In this document: positions 17,020 to 25,214 of the stretch, one piece after another
Numbering within the stretch: position 1 is the stretch's first letter
How the letters are laid out: the number at the start of each line of letters is the position of its first letter
From: Roseomonas sp.
Lineage (GTDB): Bacteria > Pseudomonadota > Alphaproteobacteria > Acetobacterales > Acetobacteraceae
Length of the DNA: 64,000 bases
Assembly: GCA_031180725.1 (NCBI GenBank)
Contig: JAPSLO010000016.1
Location: forward strand, 1-64,000
Direction of reading: 5' to 3'
Program-made: the position numbers and the translations under genes
Notes under the pieces: model-generated
Database searches by the model: none
Seen by the model: the letters and a program-made list of their open reading frames with translations, nothing else
Told to the model about the DNA's origin: nothing

Positions 17020-18006
17020 ATGGCGACAGAGAATCCCGGAAGCAACGCCGGCACGCCATCGGCCATTCCGGCCCTGGGCTGGCGGGACATCCTGCTTCGT
17101 GTGCTGCGCCGGACCTCCGAGGACGGCCTACTCACCGAGGCCGCGGGCGTCGCCTTTTATGCCGTCTTCGCCCTCTTCGCCGGGCTGGCCGCCTTTGTTT
17201 CGCTATGGGGTGTGCTCGGCGATCCCGCGGCGCTGGGGCGCCGCCTGCGCGATGTCGGGGGTGCCCTGCCGGTCGGCATGCCAGAGGTGCTGGATCAACT
17301 GCTCGCGGACGCCGCTGCCCCGGGCCGGGGCCTGGCGGCGCTTGCCGCCGCGCTCTGGGCCGCGACCGCTGCCATGCAGGCGCTGATCCGCGGGCTGAAC
17401 CTGGCCTATGCCGAGCGCGAGTGCCGTGGCGGATGGCGTCTCGCCGGCCTCTCCCTGGTGGTCGCGCTCTGCGGGGCGTTGTTCGCGCTGCTGGCGCTCG
17501 GCTCGTTCCTGGCGCTGCCCTCGGTGGTTGGCGGATCGCCTGGAGGGTTCCTGGTGGCGCTTCGTTGGCCAGCGCTGCTCGCCGCGGCCGCGGTGGGACT
17601 CGCGGCGGTCTACCGCTACGGGCCCTGCCGCACGGAGCCACGCTGGCGGTGGGTAAGTTGGGGCGGCGGCTTCGCCGCCGTCGCCTGGGTGCTCGGCTCG
17701 GCTCTATTCTCCTGGTACGTCCGCGGTCTCGGCGGCTACGGCGCGGCCTATGGCCCACTCGCCGCCGTCGTCACCTTCATGACCTGGGCCTGGCTGTCGG
17801 CCGCGGCAGTGCTGCTCGGGGCCGTCCTGAATGCAGAGATCGAGTGTCAGACCGCGCGCGACACCACCACCGGGCCGGAGCGGCCACCGGGTGCCCGTGG
17901 TGCCGTGAAAGCCGACATGCTGGAGCCAGCGCTGGGCGGAAGCACGGAGAATGGTCGGGCCGGACAAGGGCGTGGGGGTGATCCAGGTCACCCAGCCGTT
18001 CCGTGA
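17020..18006 (+). CDS. YihY/BrkB-family inner membrane protein
   Basis: This is a 328-residue membrane protein. The family motif is near the N-terminus (LLTEAAGVAFYAVFALFAGLAAF, about 42-64), and about six hydrophobic helices follow, the last two being GGGFAAVAWVLGSALFSWYV and AAVVTFMTWAWLSAAAVLLGAVLNAEIE. The family was once annotated as RNase BN in error; its real role is unknown. The ATG at 17020 is the first one compatible with the family start. The C-terminal 50 residues are Gly/Pro-rich and unlike the family. It is a single gene. Confidence 0.88.
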   Translation: MATENPGSNAGTPSAIPALGWRDILLRVLRRTSEDGLLTEAAGVAFYAVFALFAGLAAFVSLWGVLGDPAALGRRLRDVGGALPVGMPEVLDQLLADAAAPGRGLAALAAALWAATAAMQALIRGLNLAYAERECRGGWRLAGLSLVVALCGALFALLALGSFLALPSVVGGSPGGFLVALRWPALLAAAAVGLAAVYRYGPCRTEPRWRWVSWGGGFAAVAWVLGSALFSWYVRGLGGYGAAYGPLAAVVTFMTWAWLSAAAVLLGAVLNAEIECQTARDTTTGPERPPGARGAVKADMLEPALGGSTENGRAGQGRGGDPGHPAVP

Positions 18007-18100
18007 TGGCGCGTGCTGGTGCCGACAGCAGGTTGATCATCCGCTTCGATCCACCTGCCCGCGGCGAGGCCTACGCTTTGGGCCAGCTCCGACAGCGGCG

Positions 18101-18463
18101 CTAGTCGAAGAGTTCTCCTAGCCAGGATTTCCGTCGCTTGCCGCCGTAGCCACCGTATTTGCGATCGTCGTCACGATCATCGTCGTAGTCCCTGCGTTGG
18201 TAGCTACCGCCCCAGGGCTGCTGCTGCGGCGGAGGGGGCGCGGCGGGCCGGGTCCACCCGCCTGCCGGCGAGCCCGGTGCGGGCTGGCTCGGAGATGGCG
18301 GCGCCGGCGCGGTTTCGGCGCGTTCGAGAATCTTGTCGAGCTCGCCGCGGTCGAGCCAGACGCCACGGCACTGCGGGCAGTAGTCGATCTCAATTCCCTG
18401 CCGTTCGCTCATGGCGAGGCCCACGCCGCAACGCGGGCAGTCGAAGGGGGTCGTCCCGCTCAT
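18101..18463 (-). CDS. Small zinc-ribbon (TFIIB-type) protein
   Basis: This is a 120-residue protein. The N-terminal 45 residues are a zf-TFIIB ribbon: CPRCGVGLAMSER and then IDYCPQCRGVWLDRGELDKI, so four cysteines ligate zinc. The rest is a low-complexity Pro/Gln tail, an acidic-basic DDDRDDDRKYGGYGG stretch and a basic end. Similar proteins are common in proteobacteria and have no proven role. It is a single gene, facing away from the flippase. Confidence 0.85.
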   Translation of the reverse strand: MSGTTPFDCPRCGVGLAMSERQGIEIDYCPQCRGVWLDRGELDKILERAETAPAPPSPSQPAPGSPAGGWTRPAAPPPPQQQPWGGSYQRRDYDDDRDDDRKYGGYGGKRRKSWLGELFD

Positions 18464-18562
18464 GATGTCGCCTCCTGTGCGAGCGGGCCTGGCGACCGTC
18501 GGGCCGCAGCGCGCCCACGGCCTTCCTTAGCACCCTTGCTCCGCCTCTCACCAGGATGACAG

Positions 18563-18610
18563 GCCGGCCATGTGGCGATGGAAGGCGCTGCGGCGGGCTG
18601 GGAACTGAAC
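18563..18610 (+). repeat. Short fragment resembling the LysR gene at 16502
   Basis: Twenty bases at 18563-18582 are identical to 16502-16521 inside the LysR gene at 15902, and the following about 30 bases (GCGCTGCGG, then GGGCTGG and CTGAAC blocks) also align with small gaps. The fragment lies in the 164-bp gap between the zinc-ribbon and flippase genes and is not itself coding. It may be a relic of another LysR gene or a small duplication. Confidence 0.5.
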
Positions 18611-18627
18611 GGGCGTGCGGCGGGCCT

Positions 18628-20115
18628 TCACCCCGGAAGCGCTGGTTCGTTGCGAACAGGCGCTGATTTCTCATTCCGCTCCGGGGGTTCCTGAGGCGGG
18701 CGGAGCGCATCCGGCAGACGCCACCCGAGCAGCAGCATGGTGGCGGCACCGAACACCGCACCACCCGCAACGGCCGCGGCCACGCATCGGAGCAGCGCCG
18801 GCGCGGCCCCGAGCACGGCTTGCACGAGAAGCACCGCAGCGACCATCGCCGCCGTGGCCATCACCGCCGGCAACACCTGACGGACCAGCCAGGAAAGCGG
18901 CCGGTCGAGTTCCCGCAGCACCAGCCAGGTGACAGGCGGGGTCACGACCAGCGAGGCGCTCGCCCAGGCCCAGGCGACCCCGGCCGGGGTATGCGGCTGC
19001 AGGACAGCCAGGGCCAGCATCGGCACCGCCATCTGCGCCGCCGCGACATAAAAATTCAGCCGCGCCTTCCCGAGCGCGACGAAGAGGCTGAAGTGGTTGC
19101 CGCTGATGAAGGTCACCGCCGCGGCAAGCCCCGCGACCTGCGCCGCCTGCGCCGTGCCCGCCCAGTCCGGCCCGAGCAGCGCCTGCACCAGATCCTTCGC
19201 CACGAGCGCGATGCCGATCGAGCAGGGCAGGCCGAGCAGCGCCTGGAGCTGCGCGAGCTGCCCGAAGCACCGCGCCATCGCCGGAAGGTCGCCCTGAAGG
19301 GCGCAGAGCCGCGGCATGCCCAGGCGGGACACGGCCTGCCAGACCATCATCAGCACGGCATCGAGCATCCGGAAGGCGAAATGGGCCTGCGCCAGCGCCG
19401 CTTCCGTCACCAGCAGGCCGACCGCGAGCAGGAACAGACGATAGCGCCCGACCGTGACCACCAGCGCGCCGAGCTGAGGCCCTGCAACCGGCCAGAGTTC
19501 GCGCAGCGCCGTGATGTCGAGGGCCGGCCGCAGCGGCAGGCGGCCGACGGCCAGGAAAAGGACGAAGACCGAGACGGTCGCGACAGCCTGGTTCACCACC
19601 ATCGCCCAGGCGCCGAACCCGGCATGGGCAACGGCCAGCCCCGCCCCGAGCGCCGCCGGCTGGCAGACCAGCACCCGCATCGCCAGCATCCGGAAGCGCT
19701 GCTCCCGCATGGCGACACCCGAGGCGGTGCCGGAGAAGGCCGAAAGGGGCAGCAGCGGCGCCAATGCCAGGATCAGCGCGGTGAGCGGCCCCTGCTCCGC
19801 GCCGAGGGCCAGCAGCGGTGCGGCGCCGGCGAGCAGCAAGGCCACGACGGTGGCGATCAGCACCGAGGCGGTGAGCGCGGTGCGCAGCATCCGGACCGGC
19901 AGCGCCGGGCGCTGCACCAGCGCATCCGGGAACAGCGCCGCGCCCAGGATGTCAGCCACCAGGAAGGCCGCGACCGCGACCGCGCCGATGCCGGTCTCGT
20001 CGGGGCCGATGATGCGGCCGATGACGAGCATCGACAGAAGGGAGAAGACAGCCGAGGCGGCGGCTTCGGTGAGGACCCAGGACGCTGATCGCGGCCCGGG
20101 CAGATCGATGCGCAT
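18628..20115 (-). CDS. Wzx-like polysaccharide flippase (MOP superfamily)
   Basis: This is a 495-residue protein with about 12-14 hydrophobic helices. It begins MRIDLPGPRSASWVLTEAAA and then SMLVIGRIIGPDETGIGAVA, a pattern of the polysaccharide-transport (Wzx/RfbX) branch. It would flip an undecaprenyl-linked oligosaccharide across the inner membrane. The track extends well upstream, but the residues before MRIDL are out of character, so I take the ATG at 20115. No glycosyltransferase genes are adjacent. The conserved family features are only loosely visible. Confidence 0.75.
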   Translation of the reverse strand: MRIDLPGPRSASWVLTEAAASAVFSLLSMLVIGRIIGPDETGIGAVAVAAFLVADILGAALFPDALVQRPALPVRMLRTALTASVLIATVVALLLAGAAPLLALGAEQGPLTALILALAPLLPLSAFSGTASGVAMREQRFRMLAMRVLVCQPAALGAGLAVAHAGFGAWAMVVNQAVATVSVFVLFLAVGRLPLRPALDITALRELWPVAGPQLGALVVTVGRYRLFLLAVGLLVTEAALAQAHFAFRMLDAVLMMVWQAVSRLGMPRLCALQGDLPAMARCFGQLAQLQALLGLPCSIGIALVAKDLVQALLGPDWAGTAQAAQVAGLAAAVTFISGNHFSLFVALGKARLNFYVAAAQMAVPMLALAVLQPHTPAGVAWAWASASLVVTPPVTWLVLRELDRPLSWLVRQVLPAVMATAAMVAAVLLVQAVLGAAPALLRCVAAAVAGGAVFGAATMLLLGWRLPDALRPPQEPPERNEKSAPVRNEPALPG

Positions 20116-20648
20116 CGCTGGCGCACTCCGAGAGGAGAAGACGGCAGGCGCGACCGGATGGAATGGAAGGAGGGAGGGCCGGCGAGGCCAGCGGCCACCG
20201 ATCACGCGCGGACCGAGCGGGAGAAGCCCGGCGCTCGCAGGTTCAGGGTGGGCCTTGCCGCTTCCAGAAAATGCGGGGCGCGAAGCACATGATGCCGAGG
20301 ATAACGCCGATCCGCGGTCTGTGTGAGGGCCGAAGGTTTCCTTACCGGGATTGTGACGGCGGGCGAGGCCGGACCGCCCCGGCCCGGCTGCCGGGGCCTT
20401 CCGCATGACCCTGCGGAAGGCCCCGATGCCCGAAGCTACGATCCCGGTGCCCGTCCGTGAGTGGCTGTCAACCGAGAGTGGCTGCGGCAACCGCCTCTTC
20501 CAGGTTCCGGCTTCGATCAGCTTCTGGCTGGCCGGTGCCGGGCGGCAGAGGCGGCCGCGGGCCGCTGGCCGATGCGAGAAGCATCGGCGAGGCGTCCTCT
20601 CTCGCGGCCCGCCACCCGCTCCCCGGCTGGCCGCGCCTGGCCCTGACC
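20116..20648. other. 533-bp intergenic region with one long hairpin
   Basis: No supported gene lies here; the open frames are shadows with unusual composition. Its clear feature is a perfect 13-bp stem with a six-base loop at 20393-20424 (GGGGCCTTCCGCA against its complement). There is no T-run after it on either strand. It probably ends or insulates the aminotransferase transcript, or forms part of the flippase leader. Confidence 0.55.
20393..20424. terminator. Perfect 13-bp inverted repeat, possible terminator
   Basis: The arms GGGGCCTTCCGCA and TGCGGAAGGCCCC flank a TGACCC loop. It is about 225 bp beyond the aminotransferase stop in the direction of transcription and about 280 bp before the flippase ATG. 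It is very stable but lacks a U-tract. Confidence 0.4.
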
Positions 20649-21977
20649 CTAGGCCGGCACCGCGCGGATGGCGTCGGAGAGCGTGCCGAAGATGCGGTCC
20701 ACGTGGCTGTCCTCCACGATCAGCGGCGGGGACAGGGCGACAATGTCGCCGGTGACGCGCACCAGCAGGCCGTGGTCGAAGCACCAGCGGAACACCTCCA
20801 TGGCACGCGCACCGGGCTTGCCGGCGCGCGGCTCCAACTCGATGCCGGCGATCAGGCCGATGTCGCGCAGGTCGATCACGCCGGGCAGGCCGCGCAGCGC
20901 GTGGACGGCCTTCTGCCAGCCGGGCTCCATCGCCCTGGCGCGGCCGGGCAGGTCCTCGGCGCGGTGCAGTTCCAGCGTGGCGATGGCCGCGGCGGCGGCG
21001 AGCGGATGGCCCGAATAGGTGTAGCCGTGGAAGAACTCGATGCCGTTCGGGATGCCGTTGACGATGGTGTCGTACACCGCGCCGCTGGCGGCCACCGCAC
21101 CCATCGGCACGGCCGCATTCGTCAGGCCCTTCGCCATGGTCATGATGTCCGGCGTCACGCCCAGGCGCTCGGCGCCGAAATTCGTGCCGAGGCGGCCGAA
21201 GCCGGTGATGACCTCGTCGAAGATCAGCAGGATGCCGTGCTTCGTGCAGATGTCGCGAAGACGCTTGAGGTAGCCCTTCGGCGGCACCAGCACGCCGGTG
21301 CTTCCGGCGACGGGTTCGACCATCACCGCGGCGATGGTGTCGCCATGCAGCGCCACCAGATTCTCCAGCGCATCCGCCAGTTCCGCGCCGTGCTCGGGCT
21401 CGCCCTTGCTGAAGGCGTTGCGGGCCGGCAGGTGGGTGTGGGGCAGGTGGTCGACATAGGGAAGCTGCGCGCCGAACTGCTTGCGGTTCGGGCCGATGCC
21501 GCCCACCGACATGCCGCCGAAGCCCACGCCGTGATAGCCGCGCTCACGCCCCACCAGGCGCACGCGCTGCGCTTCGCCTCGCGCGCGGTGATAGGCCAAT
21601 GCCATCTTCAGCGCGGTGTCGGCGGCCTCGCTGCCGGAATTGACGAAGAAGACGCGGTCCAGCCCCTCGGGCGTCATCTCCGCCACGCGGGCGGCGGCTT
21701 CGAAGGCGATGGGATGGCCGAGCTGGAAGGTGGGGGCGAAATCCATCACCTCCGCCTGCTTCTGGATGGCTTCGGTGATCTCGCGCCGGCCATGGCCGGC
21801 ATTGCAGCACCAGAGGCCTGCCGTGCCGTCCAGGATCTCCTTCCCGTCCGGGGTGTAGTAGGACATGCCCTGCGCGCGGGCGAGCAGGCGCGGCGTGCCC
21901 TTGAAATACTTGTTGTCGCTGAAGGGCATCCAGAAGGCGTCGAGGTTGTTCGGACGCGACGGCCGGATCTCGTTCAT
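20649..21977 (-). CDS. Class III omega-aminotransferase (beta-alanine--pyruvate type)
   Basis: This is a 442-residue PLP enzyme. It reads AFWMPFSDNKYFKGTPRLL and then GLWCCNAGHGRREI, typical of omega-amino-acid:pyruvate transaminases. The cofactor phosphate loop is NSGSEAADTALKMA (about 113-126), the PLP-contacting Asp is in LLIFDEVITGFGR (Asp254), and the Schiff-base Lys is Lys283 in MTMAKGLTNAAVPMGAV. The ATG at 21977 is followed by EIRPSRPNNLDAFW, the family's usual start. It acts in the cytosol on beta-alanine or other omega-amines with pyruvate. It is divergent from tsaB. Confidence 0.93.
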   Translation of the reverse strand: MNEIRPSRPNNLDAFWMPFSDNKYFKGTPRLLARAQGMSYYTPDGKEILDGTAGLWCCNAGHGRREITEAIQKQAEVMDFAPTFQLGHPIAFEAAARVAEMTPEGLDRVFFVNSGSEAADTALKMALAYHRARGEAQRVRLVGRERGYHGVGFGGMSVGGIGPNRKQFGAQLPYVDHLPHTHLPARNAFSKGEPEHGAELADALENLVALHGDTIAAVMVEPVAGSTGVLVPPKGYLKRLRDICTKHGILLIFDEVITGFGRLGTNFGAERLGVTPDIMTMAKGLTNAAVPMGAVAASGAVYDTIVNGIPNGIEFFHGYTYSGHPLAAAAAIATLELHRAEDLPGRARAMEPGWQKAVHALRGLPGVIDLRDIGLIAGIELEPRAGKPGARAMEVFRWCFDHGLLVRVTGDIVALSPPLIVEDSHVDRIFGTLSDAIRAVPA

Positions 21978-22091
21978 GGTGCGGGTCCCGTGGCGAAGGC
22001 AGGCAGGCAGGGAAGCGCTTTTGGGCGCGCAGGGCAACCGCCGGCCGCGGTGCGGGCTGCGCGGCCTGCCCGGGGGGTGTAAGGGCAGGGC

Positions 22092-22745
22092 ATGAGGATC
22101 CTGGCCATAGACGGGTCGCTGGCGCGGGCTTCCGTCGCGCTCTGGGCCGATGGGGTGGTGCGCGAAAGCCTGGCCCTGGCGGGGGATCGCGTGCAGCCCA
22201 CCGGCCTTCCGCCGATGGCGCAGCGCATCCTGGCGGGCGTCAGCGCCCTGGACGCGGTGGCGGTGGTGGTGGGGCCGGGCAGCTTCACCGGGCTGCGCAG
22301 CGCCATCGCCCTGGCCGAGGGCATCGCGCTGGGGCGCGGGGCGCGACTGGTGGGCGTGACCACGGGCGAGGCGCTGGCCGCCGCCCTGCCTGAAGCCATC
22401 CGCGCGGAGCGGGAGGTCTGGGCGGCGGTGGATACCAAGCGCGGGCGCCTGGCGCTGGAGCGGATCGCCCCGCGCAGCCTGGCCGCCATCGCGCCGCCGG
22501 TGGTGCTGGCGGAGGGCGAGCTGCCCTGGCCCGCGGGGCCGGTTGCCGCGGCGGGGGATGCCGCGCCGCTAGTGGCCGCGCGGCTACAGGCGCGCGGGGC
22601 GGATGTGATGCTGACCGACAGCCGCCTGCCCGATGCCGGCGCCGCGGCGCTTGTGGCGGCGCAGCGCCTGGCCGGCACCCTGCCCATGCGCGGCGCCGCG
22701 CCGCTCTATGCCGAGCCGCCGGCGGTGCGGCGGCCCGGGGGATGA
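22092..22745 (+). CDS. tsaB: tRNA threonylcarbamoyladenosine biosynthesis protein TsaB
   Basis: This is a 217-residue ASKHA-fold protein. MRILAIDGSLARASVALW and VVVGPGSFTGLRSAIALAEG (about 57-76) are TsaB signatures. It is the scaffold partner of TsaD in forming t6A37 on ANN-decoding tRNAs. The next gene, rimI, lies eight bases downstream, the common tsaB-rimI order. No TsaD or TsaE gene is in the window. Confidence 0.93.
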   Translation: MRILAIDGSLARASVALWADGVVRESLALAGDRVQPTGLPPMAQRILAGVSALDAVAVVVGPGSFTGLRSAIALAEGIALGRGARLVGVTTGEALAAALPEAIRAEREVWAAVDTKRGRLALERIAPRSLAAIAPPVVLAEGELPWPAGPVAAAGDAAPLVAARLQARGADVMLTDSRLPDAGAAALVAAQRLAGTLPMRGAAPLYAEPPAVRRPGG

Positions 22746-22752
22746 AGGCGGG

Positions 22753-23184
22753 ATGATCGCCGTCAGCCTGGTGGATGCGCCAGCGCTGCCGGCGCTGCAT
22801 GCCGCCGCCTTCCCACCCGCCGAGGCCTGGGGCGCCGATGCGATCCGGCTGATGCTGGAGATGCCGGGCACCTTCGCCCTGCTGCAGCCCGGTGAGGGTT
22901 TCGTGATGGCGCGGGTGGCGGCGGATGAGGCGGAGATCCTGACCCTGGCCGTGGTGCCGGAGGCGCGCCGGCGGGGTGTGGGCGGCGCGCTGCTGGCCGG
23001 CGCGCTGGCGGCCGCGGCGGCGCGCGGCGCGGTGGCGATGTTCCTGGAAGTGTCGGAGCGGAACGCGGCGGCGCGCGCACTGTATGCCGCCGCCGGCTTC
23101 ACGCCCGCCGGCCGCCGCCGGCGCTACTATGCCGATGGCGCGGATGCGCTGGTGCTGCGAAGGGATCTGGTGCCGGAAGGTTAG
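22753..23184 (+). CDS. rimI: GNAT N-acetyltransferase, RimI-like
   Basis: This is a 143-residue GNAT protein. It contains ILTLAVVPEARRRGVGGALL (the acetyl-CoA R/Q-x-x-G-x-G/A loop, about 60-79) and SERNAAARALYAAAGFTPAGRRRRYY near the end. RimI acetylates the N-terminal Ala of ribosomal protein bS18. The position directly after tsaB supports RimI over an unrelated GNAT. The ATG at 22753 has a GAAGGCGGG ribosome binding site overlapping the tsaB end. It converges on maf with a 13-bp gap. Confidence 0.88.
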   Translation: MIAVSLVDAPALPALHAAAFPPAEAWGADAIRLMLEMPGTFALLQPGEGFVMARVAADEAEILTLAVVPEARRRGVGGALLAGALAAAAARGAVAMFLEVSERNAAARALYAAAGFTPAGRRRRYYADGADALVLRRDLVPEG

Positions 23185-23197
23185 GCGGTGCCGCTTC

Positions 23198-23827
23198 CTA
23201 CTCCATCAGCACGCCATGGCCGCGCAGAAACCGCAGCAGGGGCATCAAGGGCATGCCGAGGATGGCGCTGTGCTCGCCTTCCACCTTGCTGAACAATTGC
23301 ACGCCGAGCGCTTCCAGCCGGTAGGCGCCGACGCTGGACAGGACCGCCTCGCCTTCCACGGCCAGATAGGCATCCAGGAAGGCCTCGGAGAAGCCGCGCA
23401 TGGTGAGGCGGCTGACCGTGACGTCCTGCCAGACGCGTTCCCCGCCGCGCCAGGCGACGGTGCCGGATATCAGCCGGTGCATCCTGCCGCGCAGCGCCAG
23501 AAGCTGCGCGCGCGCCGCGGCCAGGTCGGCCGGCTTGTCGAACCAGCGGTCGCGCCCGTCCTCCATGCGGCAGACCAGCAACTGGTCGCCGCCGATCACC
23601 AACGCCTCCGGCATGCGGCAAGCGACGCGCTCGGCCTTGGCCTCTGCCAGCATGATCGCGGCGTCCTCCGGCGGGATCGCTTCCGCCAGGCAGGCTTCCT
23701 TGATCGCCGCCTCGTCCACCGCCGCGGGCACGGCCTCGAAGCGCAAGCCGGCCGCTTCCAGCACGGCCTTCCGAGAGGCCGAGGAGGAGGCCAGCACCAG
23801 GCGCGGCGTCTCCTTCTGCAAGGCCAT
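23198..23827 (-). CDS. maf: Maf-family nucleoside triphosphate pyrophosphatase
   Basis: This is a 209-residue Maf protein. The N-terminal ASSSASRKAVLEAAG motif (about 13-27), the central VIGGDQLL catalytic Asp and the GRMHRLISG and SVGAYRLEALG segments are all present. Maf enzymes hydrolyse non-canonical or modified NTPs to monophosphate and pyrophosphate. The ATG overlaps the PPSR stop by one base (TGATG), so the two are co-translated. Its place beside PPSR and hemE is the usual alphaproteobacterial origin neighbourhood. Confidence 0.92.
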   Translation of the reverse strand: MALQKETPRLVLASSSASRKAVLEAAGLRFEAVPAAVDEAAIKEACLAEAIPPEDAAIMLAEAKAERVACRMPEALVIGGDQLLVCRMEDGRDRWFDKPADLAAARAQLLALRGRMHRLISGTVAWRGGERVWQDVTVSRLTMRGFSEAFLDAYLAVEGEAVLSSVGAYRLEALGVQLFSKVEGEHSAILGMPLMPLLRFLRGHGVLME

Positions 23828-24720
23828 CAGCCGTCGCTCCGCAGCACGGCAGCGGCCGGATCTTCCGGTGCGTGCGGTGTCGCCGGCTGGCGGCGGCGGG
23901 CGTGCCAGGCATCCATGAGCTGCAGCACCGTCGCGGCGGTTTCCTCGATGGAGCGGCGCGTCACGTCGATCACCGGCCAGCCGCGCTGCGTGCAGAGGCG
24001 GCGCGCCGCCTGGATCTCGGCCTTCACCGACTCATGGTCCACATAGTCGTTGGTGTCCTGCCGCACGCCGCCGGCGCCGATCAGCCGCAGCCGGTGGCGG
24101 CGGATCTCGATCAGGGCGTTGGCCTCGATATGCAGGCCGACCACCGGGCAAGGCGGATCGTTCAATTCCTCCGGCAGTGGCGCGCCAGGCACGATCGGCA
24201 CATTCGCCGCCTTGATTCCACGATTGGCCAGATAGAAGCAGGTCGGTGTCTTGGAGGAGCGGGAGACGCCGACGAGGCAGACATCCGCCTCCGCGATGCC
24301 GGCCACGCCCTGCCCGTCGTCATGCGCCAGCACGTAATGCATGGCGTCGATGCGGCGGAAATAGTCGGCATCCATCACATGCTGCGCGGCGCGCTTCTCC
24401 CGCGCACGCTCGCCGATCTCGGCCTGCAGCAGGTCCATCACGGGGTCCAGCGGCGAGAGCATATGCACGCCAAGCCGGGTGCAGTGCTCTTCCAGCGCCA
24501 AGCGCAGGGAGCGGTCCACCAGCGTGTACATCACCGGCCCGGGCTCGGCCTCGATACCACCTAGCACGCGATCGAGCTGAAGGCGGGAGCGGATCAGCGA
24601 CCAGCGGTGATGGATGACATGCGGCTCGTCGAAGCGGGCGAGGGTGGCGCGGGCGATGGAGTTCAGCGTCTCGCCGGTGCTGTCGGAGACCAGGTGCAGG
24701 TTGATCGTTCGATGGGCCAT
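23827..24720 (-). CDS. ppsR: Pyruvate, water/phosphate dikinase regulatory protein (PPSR)
   Basis: This is a 297-residue bifunctional Ser/Thr kinase and phosphorylase of the DUF299/PPSR family. It reads [20 protein letters not shown] at the N-terminus and has the family P-loop [18 protein letters not shown] (about 151-168), then [13 protein letters not shown] and RRSIEETAA. It switches PEP synthase or PPDK off by ADP-dependent phosphorylation and on by phosphate-dependent dephosphorylation. A strong GGAGGAGG lies six bases before the ATG. It is divergent from hemE across the probable origin and overlaps maf. Confidence 0.92.
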   Translation of the reverse strand: MAHRTINLHLVSDSTGETLNSIARATLARFDEPHVIHHRWSLIRSRLQLDRVLGGIEAEPGPVMYTLVDRSLRLALEEHCTRLGVHMLSPLDPVMDLLQAEIGERAREKRAAQHVMDADYFRRIDAMHYVLAHDDGQGVAGIAEADVCLVGVSRSSKTPTCFYLANRGIKAANVPIVPGAPLPEELNDPPCPVVGLHIEANALIEIRRHRLRLIGAGGVRQDTNDYVDHESVKAEIQAARRLCTQRGWPVIDVTRRSIEETAATVLQLMDAWHARRRQPATPHAPEDPAAAVLRSDG

Positions 24721-25214
24721 GCGCCGCCTCCTCCGCCGGTTGGGGTGAGGCCTCCAGGGGCCTTGCCCCTTTGGGCCCCACCAGGAGGCACGCCTCCCGG
24801 GCCTCCCTTAGTCTAGCGCCGAAGGCGGAGGCGGCCGAAGCCCCCTCTGCCCACGGCGGACCAGGACGGTGGAGGCGCGGGGACAGTTCCCCGAGTACCG
24901 GGAATCCTGGGGACAAGTGGCGCCGCTTCTCCCACCTTCGTGAGCCAGCGGGGACAACTGCCCTGTTCGCAAATACGCCGGACAACCCCGCTTCGTACCG
25001 TCCCTCCATCGGGACGGTGCGGTTTTCGCCCATGACTTCAGCCACTTGCCGCCCGGCCTTCGTGTGGAGGGCCCTGTGGATGGATGCGTGGATCGGGCGC
25101 ATCCCCGTCGTCCACAGGCCCTATAACACCCCCTCCTCTTCAAGGATTCTTATCTTCTTTAAGATGAAGCCCGGAGACATCGCGGAGGCAGGCTTGTCGG
25201 GGAGCCCGGAGAGC
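24721..25214. other. oriC: Probable chromosomal replication origin region
   Basis: This gene-free 494 bp lies between divergent PPSR and hemE. In Caulobacter and Rickettsia the origin lies next to hemE and the RP001 gene, which I recall as a PPSR-family member. Visible here: three GGGGACA[A/G] copies at 24879, 24909 and 24950, plus GGACAA at 24980; an 8-bp hairpin at 24997-25018; a nested palindrome at 25074-25117 with facing TGTGGA/TCCACA DnaA-like boxes; and a 28-bp block of about 71% AT at 25141-25168 in an otherwise about 70% GC sequence. No consensus TTATCCACA is present. The position is the strongest argument. Confidence 0.55.
25074..25117. repeat. Nested inverted repeat with facing DnaA-like boxes
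   Basis: The outer arms are CTGTGGA (25074-25080) and TCCACAG (25111-25117); the inner arms are GGATGCG (25082-25088) and CGCATCC (25098-25104). The outer arms place TGTGGATGG and TCGTCCACA, each a 7/9 match to the DnaA box TTATCCACA, in facing orientation. This may be a core element of the origin. Confidence 0.55.

Noticed and set aside
20457-22082. 541-codon plus-strand frame across the aminotransferase
   Set aside because: It is antisense to a strongly conserved PLP enzyme and has shadow-type composition.
24997-25018. The ACCGTCCC/GGGACGGT hairpin as an intrinsic terminator
   Set aside because: It is followed by a short GCGGTTTTC but lies between divergent genes with no transcript to end; it fits better as an origin element.
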